NCBI RefSeq assembly: GCF_000382885.1 | Contig: NZ_CAVK010000123.1 | Span: 1-64,000 of the forward strand | DNA: 64,000 nucleotides | Direction: 5' to 3' | Source: Sphingobium indicum BiD32 | GTDB lineage: Bacteria > Pseudomonadota > Alphaproteobacteria > Sphingomonadales > Sphingomonadaceae | Shown here: positions 28,716 to 38,306 of the stretch, piece after piece | How the letters are laid out: every line of letters starts with the position of its first letter | How positions within the stretch are numbered: position 1 is the first letter of the stretch | Notes under the pieces: model-generated | What the model was told of the DNA's origin: nothing | Databases searched by the model: none | The model's input: the letters and a program-made list of their open reading frames with translations, nothing else | Position numbers and translations under genes: made by a program

Positions 28716-29765
28716 TCATTCGGCTGCGACGAGCAGGATGGAATCGTCGTTCCCGGCGGTCGCGCGGATACCAAAGCTGCTTTCAAGGGCCGTGACGAAA
28801 TCCTGCGAACGATCGATATGAAACGTCCCGCCAACGCGCAAGCTTGCGAGCGACGGATCGCCGATCACAATGGGTTGCGCCCGATAGCGATTAAACTCCT
28901 CAACCGCCTGGGCAAGCGTGTCTCCATCGAACTGCAGCATGCCATCCTGCCAGGCGACCCGCTGTTTGAGCTTCGCGGGATCAAGCTTGTTGACGGCGAT
29001 GCGCCCCCCCCGGACGGCGGCGCTCCGCCCACTGCCGATCTGCCGGACAGGCGATCCGCGATTCTCGACGGCCACGATCCCCTCGATCACCGTCAACTCG
29101 GTCAAGTCAGGCCGCAATCGGATATTGAATATGGTGCCTACGGCGCGGACATGGGTGCCATCTGCATCCACGATGAAGGGGCGATGCTTGTCATGCGCGA
29201 CATCGAACCGCGCTTCCCCTTGGAGGAGCTTGATGGTTCGCACATCGTCCCTCAGCGCGACTTCGACCGAGCTTGCGGTATTGAGGTGAATGATCGATCC
29301 GTCAGCCAGTCGGATCGCACGGGTTTCGCCCAGCGCCGTGCGATAATGATCGACGGTGCCGTAATATCTGAGGCCGACGGTCCCGGCCACACCGGCGAAA
29401 GCGGCGGCAGCGCCCCATTTGAGCGCCGTGCGCCGGTCGAAAACGATGCCGCGCGACGGGCGGCCATTTCCGTCACCCGTGGTTGCGGGAGCGATGGAAG
29501 GCGAAATGACGGCGTCGTCGATTTGCCCTGTCGGCAGTTCAGCAAGCCGTTCGGACAGTTCCCAGCCAGCCTCTGCCTTGGCAAAGGCGAAGCCATGGGC
29601 AGGGTCGAGCGCGACCCACGCATAGGCCTCCGACCAATCTTCAGCGGCGTCGCTGGCCCGCGCCTTGAGGAACAGCCGAACCGCTTCGGCCTCGATCGCC
29701 TCCGTCTGCTCCGCGCTTTTGTAGCGACCAACCAAATCCAGACCCCTCAAACTGTCCGATAGCAT
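28716..29765 (-). CDS. FecR-family anti-sigma regulator (first copy)
   Basis: This is a 349-residue inner-membrane regulator. The N-terminal DUF4880 part is at about 25-70 (EDWSEAYAWVALDPAHGFAF). A membrane helix is near residues 115-132, then the periplasmic FecR domain (RAIRLADGSIIHLNTASSVEV), and a C-terminal DUF4974-like part. FecR receives the signal from a receptor's STN domain and controls its sigma factor. The first 125 bases overlap the upstream sigma gene in another frame. A C8 tract at 29,004-29,011 lies inside the coding region and could shift the frame by slippage. Confidence 0.88.
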   Translation of the reverse strand: MLSDSLRGLDLVGRYKSAEQTEAIEAEAVRLFLKARASDAAEDWSEAYAWVALDPAHGFAFAKAEAGWELSERLAELPTGQIDDAVISPSIAPATTGDGNGRPSRGIVFDRRTALKWGAAAAFAGVAGTVGLRYYGTVDHYRTALGETRAIRLADGSIIHLNTASSVEVALRDDVRTIKLLQGEARFDVAHDKHRPFIVDADGTHVRAVGTIFNIRLRPDLTELTVIEGIVAVENRGSPVRQIGSGRSAAVRGGRIAVNKLDPAKLKQRVAWQDGMLQFDGDTLAQAVEEFNRYRAQPIVIGDPSLASLRVGGTFHIDRSQDFVTALESSFGIRATAGNDDSILLVAAE

Positions 29766-30258
29766 GCATTATCTTGATGGCCGCGCGCGTCAAATGCTTG
29801 TCCACGGTGAATACGGAGAGCTCCATCTCTTCTGCTATCTCCTTGACCGATTTGCCTTGAACGCGCCGCAGGACGAAGGCGCGGCGACATTGCGGCGGCA
29901 ATGAATCAAGGATGGCCTGAAGATGTCGCAGTTCGTCGCGGGCATGAAGCGCCTCCTCGGTCGAACGGTCAACCTGGAGCATGTCCAGTTCGGCCATCAA
30001 TTCAAACGATACGATCTTTTCGCGGCGGGCCTCGTCGGCGAGCAGGTTGCGCGCGATCTGGAACAGGAATGCCTTGCCCGTATTGGCCCGGCTTATATCT
30101 CCCCCTGCGTAAGCGCGTGTCATGCACTCTGCCACGATATCGTCGACGTCGCAGGCTCGCGACATGACGCGGCGCAGGCGGGCGCGAAGCATTCCCTCGA
30201 ACGGCAGTATCGATGCCTTGAACCAATCCAGCCTTGCTCTGACAGATGCGTTGTCCAT
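29641..30258 (-). CDS. FecI-type ECF sigma factor (first copy)
   Basis: This is a 205-residue RNA polymerase sigma-70 factor of the extracytoplasmic group. Region 2 runs from about residue 20 (SRACDVDDIVAECMTRAY) and region 4 from about 115 (LPPQCRRAFVLRRVQGKSVKEIAEEM, VDKHLTRA). It starts with MDNASVRARL after an AAGGGAAA site. After region 4 it has an extra ~34-residue Gly/Arg-rich tail that runs into the FecR gene. It is divergent from the STN-containing receptor at 30,422, which it probably activates. Confidence 0.88.
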   Translation of the reverse strand: MDNASVRARLDWFKASILPFEGMLRARLRRVMSRACDVDDIVAECMTRAYAGGDISRANTGKAFLFQIARNLLADEARREKIVSFELMAELDMLQVDRSTEEALHARDELRHLQAILDSLPPQCRRAFVLRRVQGKSVKEIAEEMELSVFTVDKHLTRAAIKIMHAIGQFEGSGFGWSLQKRGADGGDRGRSGSAVPQGAGQRRR

Positions 30259-30421
30259 CGGTTTCCCTTGTGACGATCCTACTTCATTCTCGCGGCAGGT
30301 CGGCGGATTCTTCATGGTCTGATGCACCGCAATAAAAATGAGATAATTTGAAGCCTCGCTAGCAGAGACGTGTGCGCGCCCCGTTACCACAATCGAGGAA
30401 CAAAAATTTCACGGGGGTTTC

Positions 30422-33217
30422 ATGACGCGGAACTATTTTCATCTCGCCGGCTATGCCGCAGCAACAATGATTGTTGCGGGCGTCCAGCCTGCCGCCGCCG
30501 CCGACGCGGTCACATTCAAGATCCCGGCACAGTCGATGCAGTCGGCTCTGGCGCTGTTCGCCAAACAGTCGGGCGTGCAACTGCTTTTCCCTTATGATCA
30601 GGTTGCCGGGATGCATGCCCAGTCGGTCAACGGAAAGCTGACGCCCGACGCGGCGCTCGCCCGTCTGATCACCGGCACCAGCCTGAAGGTGACGCTTTCC
30701 AACAGCAATGTGATCGCCCTGGCTGTTTCGGGCCGAACCAATCGCGCCCGCCCCGTCGAAGTCGCCAGCCTCGGCGTGACGGGCCTGGCCCTGGCGATGC
30801 AGGGCGCGGCGTCGGCTACCGCCGCGCCGCCGCAGGAAGCGGACGTGGGACCGGCGCAGACGATCGTGGTGACCGGATCGCGCGGCCTCTCCCGCACGGT
30901 GGAGGACAGCCCGACCCCCATCGACGTCATCAAGGCCGAGGAACTGACCAAGACCGGCAAGCCGGGCCTGCTCTCGGCTCTCAATACACTCGTGCCATCG
31001 TTCAACGTGCCAGCACGCGCGGGCGGCGGCACCTCGACGGTCATCTCGACGGGCGGTCTGCGCGGCCTCAACCCCGATCAGACGCTGATCCTGGTCAACG
31101 GCAAGCGTCGCCACAAGACCTCGCTCATCAATGCGGTGTCGTCGCTCTATAATGGCTCGGTCCCTGTCGATCTCGACATGATCCCAACCTCTGCCGTCGA
31201 CCATATCGAAGTTCTGCGCGACGGTGCCGCCGCACAATATGGATCGGACGCCATCGCTGGCGTCATCAACATCATCCTCAAAGATGATAGCCATGGCGGC
31301 ACCGCCAGCTTTTCCGCAGGTCAGAACATGGACCGTAGCGATGGCGAAACCTTCGTCGCCGATGCCAGCATCGGCACCAGGCTTGGCGAGGATGGTTTTG
31401 CCGATTTCTTTGTGAGCGCCAAGAAGCAGTCGGCGTCAAACCGTGCGACCGAAATTGGCGAGTGCACGATGACGACCCGCGCCAACTGTCTCTACACGCC
31501 CATTAATGGCCAGATCGATCCGCGTGACTTCACCGCCGACCGTCTCGTGACCAAGAATTACGGTGCGTTTCCCGCCGAAGCCATCAGCCTGGGCTATAAT
31601 GCCGGCTATGATCTGGGCACGGTCAAGATCTACTCGTTCGGGACGTTCGGTCAGCGCGATTCCACGCTTGATTACACGTTCCGCCGTCCATCGGCACCGG
31701 AATCCCTGCCGGAAGTCTATCCCAACGGCTTTCGTCCGCGCCGCAACATCCGCGAGCAGGATCTTGAATTGCTGCTCGGCGTCAAGGGTGAGCTATCCGG
31801 CTGGGACTGGGATCTGAGCAGCGGCTACGGCAAGAACCGCTCGCGCCAGGAGGGGTCGAACACCATCAATTCATCGCTTGGTCCGACAAGCCCGACTGAA
31901 TTCTATATTGGTTCGCTTATCTCGACCGAGTGGAATACCAGCCTCGACGTCACCAGGGGTTATGACGTGGGCGGCGGCAATCTTCAGTTGTCCGCTGGCG
32001 TCCAGCACCGTCGCGAAACCTATGAAGTGGCGGAAGGCGACGAAGCCAGTTCCGCGCTTGGAACCTATTCCTACGTCAACGCCAACGGCGTGCGGGTGAC
32101 GCCCGAAACCGGCGGCCAGGCGGCCAACGGCTTTACGGCAGAGGATGCGGGCAAGCTGTCGCGCAACAATCTGGCGGCCTATGTCGATGTGGCCTATGAT
32201 CCGACCCGCGACATCACGATCGGCGGCGCCGTGCGCTTCGAGCATTTCGACGACTCATCGGGTGACACGCTGATTGCCAAGCTGAACGGTCGCTATGCCG
32301 TCACGCCCTGGCTTTCCCTGCGCGGCGCGGTGAGCACTGGCTTCCGCGCTCCAGGCCTTGCCCAGCAAATTTATGCGACCACGACTGGCCAGTTCCGCAT
32401 CGTCAATGGTGAACAGGTTCGTTTGCAGATCAAGACGTTGCCAGTCGCCTCCGAAGCCGCCATCGCATTGGGTTCGCAGCCGTTGACGCCGGAAAAGTCG
32501 ACGAACCTGAGCGCCGGTTTTGTGTTGAAGCCCTTGCGCAACTTCACACTCTCGGTCGATGCCTACCAGATCAAGGTGAAGGATCGGATCGCGATTACCA
32601 GCACGCTGACAGGCAGTGCCGTGACCGCCATTCTCGTCGCCAACGGCCTCTCGCCTTATCTGAGCGCCCAATATTACACCAATGCGATCGACACCCGCAC
32701 GCGCGGAATCGACGTGGTTGCCACTTACAACCATGAAATTGGCAGTATTGCCAAGATGGATTGGAATGTCGGATATAATTACAACAAGAATATCATCACC
32801 GGCATCATCGACAATCCTCCTGAACTCAGCGCCATCAACTTCGCGCTGTTCGACCGCGTTTCGCAGGCAAACCTGACGGAAAATCTGCCCAAGACCAAAT
32901 TCTATATCGGCAATGTCCTGACCATGGGCGACTTCTCGCTGAGCACCCGCGTGATCCGCTACGGGAAAGTGGCCACGCTTCAGAATGACAGCACGCGCGA
33001 TCGCTTCTTCGGCGCGAAGTGGATGACCGATGCGGAACTGACCTGGAAGGTCAACGACACGCTGGGCGTCAGCGTGGGCGCGAACAACCTGTTCAACGTC
33101 TATCCCGATGCGAATGGCATCGCGAGCGCCGCCAACGGTTCGGGCTTCTATCCCACGACGATCCCCTACGGCTTTACCGGCGGCTATTATTACGGACGCC
33201 TGACCCTTTCCTACTGA
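30422..33217 (+). CDS. TonB-dependent receptor with STN signalling domain
   Basis: This is a 931-residue outer-membrane receptor. A signal peptide ends near PAAAA. The STN (secretin/TonB N-terminal) domain is at about 30-100, a TonB-box-like QTIVVTGSR at about 147-154, then the plug (VNGKRRHKTSLIN, VEVLRDGAAAQYGSDAIAGVINI) and the 22-strand barrel ending GRLTLSY. The plug type resembles receptors for peptides or other non-siderophore ligands. The STN domain should signal to the adjacent FecR and sigma factor. It leads a plus-strand run with the acylase, dipeptidase and FG-GAP genes. Confidence 0.93.
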   Translation: MTRNYFHLAGYAAATMIVAGVQPAAAADAVTFKIPAQSMQSALALFAKQSGVQLLFPYDQVAGMHAQSVNGKLTPDAALARLITGTSLKVTLSNSNVIALAVSGRTNRARPVEVASLGVTGLALAMQGAASATAAPPQEADVGPAQTIVVTGSRGLSRTVEDSPTPIDVIKAEELTKTGKPGLLSALNTLVPSFNVPARAGGGTSTVISTGGLRGLNPDQTLILVNGKRRHKTSLINAVSSLYNGSVPVDLDMIPTSAVDHIEVLRDGAAAQYGSDAIAGVINIILKDDSHGGTASFSAGQNMDRSDGETFVADASIGTRLGEDGFADFFVSAKKQSASNRATEIGECTMTTRANCLYTPINGQIDPRDFTADRLVTKNYGAFPAEAISLGYNAGYDLGTVKIYSFGTFGQRDSTLDYTFRRPSAPESLPEVYPNGFRPRRNIREQDLELLLGVKGELSGWDWDLSSGYGKNRSRQEGSNTINSSLGPTSPTEFYIGSLISTEWNTSLDVTRGYDVGGGNLQLSAGVQHRRETYEVAEGDEASSALGTYSYVNANGVRVTPETGGQAANGFTAEDAGKLSRNNLAAYVDVAYDPTRDITIGGAVRFEHFDDSSGDTLIAKLNGRYAVTPWLSLRGAVSTGFRAPGLAQQIYATTTGQFRIVNGEQVRLQIKTLPVASEAAIALGSQPLTPEKSTNLSAGFVLKPLRNFTLSVDAYQIKVKDRIAITSTLTGSAVTAILVANGLSPYLSAQYYTNAIDTRTRGIDVVATYNHEIGSIAKMDWNVGYNYNKNIITGIIDNPPELSAINFALFDRVSQANLTENLPKTKFYIGNVLTMGDFSLSTRVIRYGKVATLQNDSTRDRFFGAKWMTDAELTWKVNDTLGVSVGANNLFNVYPDANGIASAANGSGFYPTTIPYGFTGGYYYGRLTLSY

Positions 33218-33275
33218 GGGAAAGGCTGGTTTCCGCGTCAATTGAAATGAACTTGATCTAAAAGAAGGATTGCAC

Positions 33276-35399
33276 ATGCGTTCGGTAGCAGCGGGTCTAA
33301 CGCTGGCGCTGGCTATGCTGGCCGTTGGGACGACCATCCCATCGGCCAGCCAAGCCCAGGCCCAATCGACTGCCCAGAATCGATATGGCAGCGGCGAAAT
33401 CCTTTGGGACAGTTTCGGTGTTCCCCATGTCTATGCCAAGACAGAGGCAGGCGCATTCTACGGCTTTGGTTTTGCCCAGGCGCAAAATCATGGCGACATT
33501 TTGCTGCGCATGTATGGCGAATCCCGCGCCAGGGCGGCGGAATATTGGGGTGAAAAATTCGCCAAGCAGGACGAATGGCTGATCGGCAACGATGTGCCGG
33601 AGCGAGGCCGGGCCTGGTACAAGCTGCAAACTCCGCAGATGCGGGCCAATCTGGATGCCTTCGCCGCAGGCGTTAATGCCTATGCGAAAGCCAATCCCGA
33701 CAAGCTCGACCCGCAAGTGCGCCAGGTGTTGCCGCTGACTGGCATCGACATCATCACCCATGCGCACAAGCTGATGAACTTCCAGTATATCGCGTCGGAT
33801 CGCCGCGTTCTGGCCAATCCCGACACCAACGAAGCGGGCGGCTCCAATGCCTGGGCCGTGGCACCCTCACGCTCCGCCAGCGGCAACGCGATGCTGCTCG
33901 CCAACCCGCATCTCCCCTGGGAGCCGGGTCCGCTCACCTATATGGAAGCGCATATCAATGCGCCGGGCATAGCCATCTATGGCGCAACGCAGGTCGGCCT
34001 GCCGGTGATGCGCTTCGGTTTCAACAATGACCTGGGCTTCACCAACACCGTGAACACGATGCTGGGCTATACCAGCTATGCGCTGACCCTGGCCGAGGGC
34101 GGCTATATGTTCGACGGCAAGACGATGCCGTTCAAGACCGCGCAGAAAAGCTATAAGGTCAAACAGGCCGACGGTTCGTTCAAGACTGTAAGCTTCACCC
34201 AGCGTTACGCGGTTCAGGGTCCGGTATTCGACCTGCCCGGCGGCAAGACGACGGTTGCCGTCAAGGTGGCTGGCCTCGACCGTCCGGGCGTGCTCCAGCA
34301 ATATCTGGACATGGGCAAGGCGCATGACTGGGCGGGGTTCGAGAAGGCACTGCGCCAGATGCAGGTGCCGATGTTCAACATCGTCTATGCCGATCGCGGC
34401 GGCCATATCCTCTATCTGGATAACGGTATCCTGCCCAAACATGCCGATGGCGACATCAAATATTGGTCGAGGCCGGTGCCGGGCGACACCTCCAGGACGC
34501 TGTGGACTGACGTCCATAGCTATGACGAGATGCCCAAGGTGCTCGATCCCGCGTCGGGCTTTGTCCAGAACGCCAATGATCCGCCATGGCTCTCGACCTG
34601 GCCTCGCACGCTCGATCCCAAGGCTTACCCGGCCTATGTCGCCAATGTCGGGCCGGTCAGTCAGCGTGCCCAGATGTCGATCAGGATGCTGAGCGAAGGA
34701 CCAAAATTCTCCTTCGAGGAATTTGTCGCGAAGAAGCACGAAACCCGATCCCTGATGGCCGACCGGATGATTCCGGTCCTCGTCCAGGCAGCGCAGGGCA
34801 ATAATGATGCGGACGTCCGACAGGCTATCGACCTGCTCAAGGCCTGGGATCATCGCGACACGGCCGACAGCCGGGCTGCGTTGCTGTTCGAGACCTGGGC
34901 CGCGATCTTTTCGCCCAATAATTTCACCGATCAGCGCAACTATGCCGTGAAATGGACGATCGACGATCCGCTTCAGACCCCGCGTGGCCTGAAGGATCCT
35001 GTCGCTGCCATCGGGATGCTCAAGCAGGCGGTGGCCAAGACCAAGGAACTTTATGGCGCGGTCGACCGCCCCTATGGCGAAGTGTCGCGCTTCCGCGTCG
35101 GCGACGTCAGCCTTCCTGGCAATGGCGGCTTTGGCAATACCGGCATCTTCCGGACCATTACCTGGGAACCGATGAAGAATGGCGAACGCAAGCCGCGTGC
35201 GGGCGAAACCTGGGTTTCGATGATCGAGTTTGGCACGCCGATGAAGGCGATGGGCCTGATGAGCTACGGCAGTTCCAGCCAGCCCCACTCCAGGCACCGC
35301 ACCGACCAGCTGCAATATCTGTCGGAAGGCAAGCTGCGGACGCTGTGGATCGACCGCAAGGATGTCGAAGCCCATGTCGAAGAAACGACCCGGTTCTGA
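33276..35399 (+). CDS. Penicillin-acylase-family Ntn hydrolase
   Basis: This is a 707-residue secreted precursor with a signal peptide (about 1-28). The Ntn-hydrolase nucleophile is Ser190, in EAGGSNAWAVAP, exposed by self-cleavage between alpha and beta chains. The family includes penicillin acylases, acyl-homoserine lactone acylases and aculeacin-type acylases, which cleave amide bonds of N-acyl groups in the periplasm. The start at 33,276 has an AAGAAGGA site. It follows the receptor by 58 bases and precedes the dipeptidase by 10, indicating an operon. The substrate is unknown. Confidence 0.9.
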   Translation: MRSVAAGLTLALAMLAVGTTIPSASQAQAQSTAQNRYGSGEILWDSFGVPHVYAKTEAGAFYGFGFAQAQNHGDILLRMYGESRARAAEYWGEKFAKQDEWLIGNDVPERGRAWYKLQTPQMRANLDAFAAGVNAYAKANPDKLDPQVRQVLPLTGIDIITHAHKLMNFQYIASDRRVLANPDTNEAGGSNAWAVAPSRSASGNAMLLANPHLPWEPGPLTYMEAHINAPGIAIYGATQVGLPVMRFGFNNDLGFTNTVNTMLGYTSYALTLAEGGYMFDGKTMPFKTAQKSYKVKQADGSFKTVSFTQRYAVQGPVFDLPGGKTTVAVKVAGLDRPGVLQQYLDMGKAHDWAGFEKALRQMQVPMFNIVYADRGGHILYLDNGILPKHADGDIKYWSRPVPGDTSRTLWTDVHSYDEMPKVLDPASGFVQNANDPPWLSTWPRTLDPKAYPAYVANVGPVSQRAQMSIRMLSEGPKFSFEEFVAKKHETRSLMADRMIPVLVQAAQGNNDADVRQAIDLLKAWDHRDTADSRAALLFETWAAIFSPNNFTDQRNYAVKWTIDDPLQTPRGLKDPVAAIGMLKQAVAKTKELYGAVDRPYGEVSRFRVGDVSLPGNGGFGNTGIFRTITWEPMKNGERKPRAGETWVSMIEFGTPMKAMGLMSYGSSSQPHSRHRTDQLQYLSEGKLRTLWIDRKDVEAHVEETTRF

Positions 35400-35409
35400 A
35401 GGGCTGACG

Positions 35410-36648
35410 ATGATCCGAAAGGCAATCCTCTCGGCCTGCGTCGCACTGGTGGCGGGCACCTCCATGCCCGCCTCCGGTGCAACCGATGCCCGGCAGAGCC
35501 ACGAGGCCATGATCGTCCTCGATACCCATTTCGACACGCCGGCCAATCTGGGGCGGCCCGGATGGAGCATCATGGATCGCCATGTCGAAGCCATCGACGG
35601 TGATCAGGTGGATGTGCCGCGGATGGCCGATGGCGGTGTGGATGGCGGCTTCTTCGCCATATTCACGGCATCCGGGCCGCGTACCGAGGAAGGAGATCGC
35701 GCCGCGCGCGACTTCGCCCTGCGACGCGGCGTTCAGATACGGGAGATGATCGCGCGTCATCCCGAAACATTTGCCCTGGCAATCACCGCCGACGACGCGG
35801 AAGCTGCCGTGCAGCAGGGCAAGCGGTTCGTTTTCCTCAGCATGGAAAATGGCTATCCGTTCGAGCGCGACATCAGCCTCATGTCGGCCTTCCGCAGCCT
35901 TGGCGTCACGATGATGAGTCCCGTGCACACCAGGAACAATGATCTGGCTGACAGTTCCACCGACACGCCTGAATGGAACGGGCTGTCGCCTGTCGGCAAG
36001 GCGTTCGTGGCGGAGGCTAACCGGCTCGGTATCCTGATCGACCTGTCCCACGCTTCCGATGCGGTCGTGCGTCAGGCCGTGGCCCTGTCGAAGGCACCGA
36101 TCATTCTTTCCCATTCTGGCATGCGCGGCGTTTTCGACCATCCGCGCAACATCCCGGACGCCGAAGCGAAGCTGATTGCGCAGAAGGGCGGCGTCATCCA
36201 GATCAATGCTTTCAACGCCTATATGATCGCCACGCCGTCGATACCGGAGCGGGAGGCCGCGCTCAAGGAACTGATGGCGGGATTCGCGTCGGGGAGGGCG
36301 CTCTCCAGCGAGCAGCGTCGCGCGCTCATCGCCAAGCGCAAGGCGATCGACACGCAATGGCCGGTGCCCAAGGCCGATTTCGACGATCTGATGGCGCATA
36401 TCCTGCATGCCATCAAACTTGTCGGGATCGACCATATCGGCATCAGCGGCGATTTCGATGGCGGCGGCGGGGTCGAAGGATTTCGCGACATCACCGATTT
36501 CCCCAAAGTGACCGCCGCCTTGCTGAAAGCGGGCTACAAGGCTGACGATATCGCCAAATTATGGGGCGGCAACGCCCTGCGCGTCCTGCGTGCGGCGCAG
36601 GCTGCCGGAGACCCCGGCGTCAGTCCCGCGATCCCGACCACAAACTGA
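35410..36648 (+). CDS. Secreted renal-dipeptidase-family (membrane dipeptidase) enzyme
   Basis: This is a 412-residue enzyme with a signal peptide. The zinc ligands of peptidase family M19 are visible: His40 and Asp42 (LDTHFDTP), the bridging Glu in FLSMENGYPF, His in IDLSHAS, His in IILSHSG, and the catalytic Asp in GDFDGGG. M19 enzymes cleave dipeptides, including ones with D-residues or dehydro residues, and some hydrolyse beta-lactams. It starts 10 bases after the acylase stop and so is probably co-transcribed. The frame extends upstream, but the ATG at 35,410 gives the signal peptide. Confidence 0.92.
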   Translation: MIRKAILSACVALVAGTSMPASGATDARQSHEAMIVLDTHFDTPANLGRPGWSIMDRHVEAIDGDQVDVPRMADGGVDGGFFAIFTASGPRTEEGDRAARDFALRRGVQIREMIARHPETFALAITADDAEAAVQQGKRFVFLSMENGYPFERDISLMSAFRSLGVTMMSPVHTRNNDLADSSTDTPEWNGLSPVGKAFVAEANRLGILIDLSHASDAVVRQAVALSKAPIILSHSGMRGVFDHPRNIPDAEAKLIAQKGGVIQINAFNAYMIATPSIPEREAALKELMAGFASGRALSSEQRRALIAKRKAIDTQWPVPKADFDDLMAHILHAIKLVGIDHIGISGDFDGGGGVEGFRDITDFPKVTAALLKAGYKADDIAKLWGGNALRVLRAAQAAGDPGVSPAIPTTN

Positions 36649-36692
36649 TACCCAAGCGGCTCCGATCCGCCCCATCATGAAAAGGAACCGCC

Positions 36693-38204
36693 GTGAAGAA
36701 TTCGAGCAAGATACGCGCGAAAATGGCCATGCTTCTCCTGTCGAGCGCCACTTTGACAGCCCGCCCCGCGATTGCCGACGCGCCTGAAGGGCAGGGCTTT
36801 GTCGCAATCCAGCGCGACCTGTTCGACGAAGCGGGATCGCTCTCCAACGCATGGGCCGATTTCGACAAGGACGGCGATCTGGATTTTGCGGTTACGATGA
36901 AAAGCGGTGCGATCCACCTCTATCGCAACGACAGCGGGACTTTCGTTGCCGTGGGTGAGGCGATGGGGCTTCCCGTTGCGGGCGGCGAATTCCGCGCAAT
37001 CAGCTGGGGCGACTATGACGGCGATGGCTGGCTTGATCTGTTTGCAGGCTCCTCGCTTCCCGCCAAGCCGAGCGCGCTCTTTCGCAATGTCGGCGGCCAG
37101 CGCTTCGAGAATGTGGCGGAGCAGGTCGGGCTGACCGTTCCGGACCGTGCTTCACGACAGAATAACTGGATTGATCTGGATGGCGATGGCGACCTGGATC
37201 TCTATGCGACGGATCGCATCGGTAAGAACCGGCTGTTTCGCAACGATGGCGGGCATTTTGTCCAGATCCTGGCTGACGCCGCGCCGACCATCTTCAAATC
37301 GACCGTTGGCGCATGCTGGCTCGACTATGATGAGGATGGCGACATCGACCTGTTCCTGGCGAACCAGTCGGGCAAAACAGACTCGCTGTTCCGCAACGAT
37401 GGCGACGCTTTCACGGATGTCGCACCGCAGCTTGGAATGGACCTGCCCGGCCGTGCCAAGGAAGATGGCAGCGTCGGTTGTGCCGTTGGCGATTATGACA
37501 ATGACGGCCATCTCGATATCTTCGTGCCCAATTATGGCAAGAATGTCCTGTGGCGCAACGATGGCAAGGGCGGCTTTACCAATGCCGCGCCTGCATTGGG
37601 GCTGGACGTGGAAAATCATGCCGTCGGCGCTTCATGGGGCGACTATGACAATGACGGCTTCCTCGACCTTTACGTCACCTCCTATCATGGCAAGACCCCG
37701 AACCAGACGCCTGCTGACGCGCTGTTCCACAATGAGGGCGGCAAGCGTTTCGTGAACGTCATCGACCAGCATCCGATCGTCAATGACGGCGATCACGGGG
37801 TCGAATGGGTGGATTATGATGGCGATGGTGCGATCGATCTGTCGGTGACGCACGGCTATAGTGCTGTTGGCGGCCATTTCCTGTTCCGTAACATGATGCC
37901 CAAGAGCCAGGCCCAGCGCAGCCTGAACGTCATGGTGCTCGATGCGGCGGGGCGTGCCATGCCGGGCACCGAAGTCAGGCTATATGACAGCCGCAGGAAA
38001 ATTCTGGGCACGCGGCAGGTTTCGACAGGCGGCGGCTATGGTGCCCAGAGTGTGACGCCGCTGCATTTTGGTCTGCCATCGATGCAGAAACTGTCGATCG
38101 CCGTTACCTATGCCGGGGGAGGCAAGCGCAAGGTCCAATGGCTGCGCAATATCGATCCGGCGCAGTATGAAGGCAAAGCCGTCCTGATCAGGGAGCGGCG
38201 CTGA
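36693..38204 (+). CDS. Secreted FG-GAP/VCBS repeat protein with ASPIC/UnbV end
   Basis: This is a 503-residue exported protein starting with GTG after AAAAGGAA. From about residue 55 it has at least six repeats containing the calcium-binding pattern DxDxDGxxD (for example DKDGDLDF, DYDGDGWLDL, DYDNDGFLDL), forming an FG-GAP beta-propeller. The last ~100 residues are an ASPIC/UnbV-like domain. Such proteins bind ligands or partner proteins at the cell surface. It ends the receptor-acylase-dipeptidase operon, which suggests a role in handling the same substrate. Its specific function is unknown. Confidence 0.85.
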   Translation: MKNSSKIRAKMAMLLLSSATLTARPAIADAPEGQGFVAIQRDLFDEAGSLSNAWADFDKDGDLDFAVTMKSGAIHLYRNDSGTFVAVGEAMGLPVAGGEFRAISWGDYDGDGWLDLFAGSSLPAKPSALFRNVGGQRFENVAEQVGLTVPDRASRQNNWIDLDGDGDLDLYATDRIGKNRLFRNDGGHFVQILADAAPTIFKSTVGACWLDYDEDGDIDLFLANQSGKTDSLFRNDGDAFTDVAPQLGMDLPGRAKEDGSVGCAVGDYDNDGHLDIFVPNYGKNVLWRNDGKGGFTNAAPALGLDVENHAVGASWGDYDNDGFLDLYVTSYHGKTPNQTPADALFHNEGGKRFVNVIDQHPIVNDGDHGVEWVDYDGDGAIDLSVTHGYSAVGGHFLFRNMMPKSQAQRSLNVMVLDAAGRAMPGTEVRLYDSRRKILGTRQVSTGGGYGAQSVTPLHFGLPSMQKLSIAVTYAGGGKRKVQWLRNIDPAQYEGKAVLIRERR

Positions 38205-38306
38205 AGGCCGACCGCTCGCATTGCGGTCCGCAATTTCTCGATAGCATGACCTGGGATCGCTCCGGCTGCATTGCGCGGCCAGGGCGATCCTCTTGGCAAT
38301 TTGCGA

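Noticed and set aside
30259-30421. The GGGAGG-N16-CGTC pattern upstream of the 30.4-kb receptor
   Set aside because: The gap holds CGTC only on the minus strand, with a TTGTGG hexamer that does not match the other sites, so it was not called.
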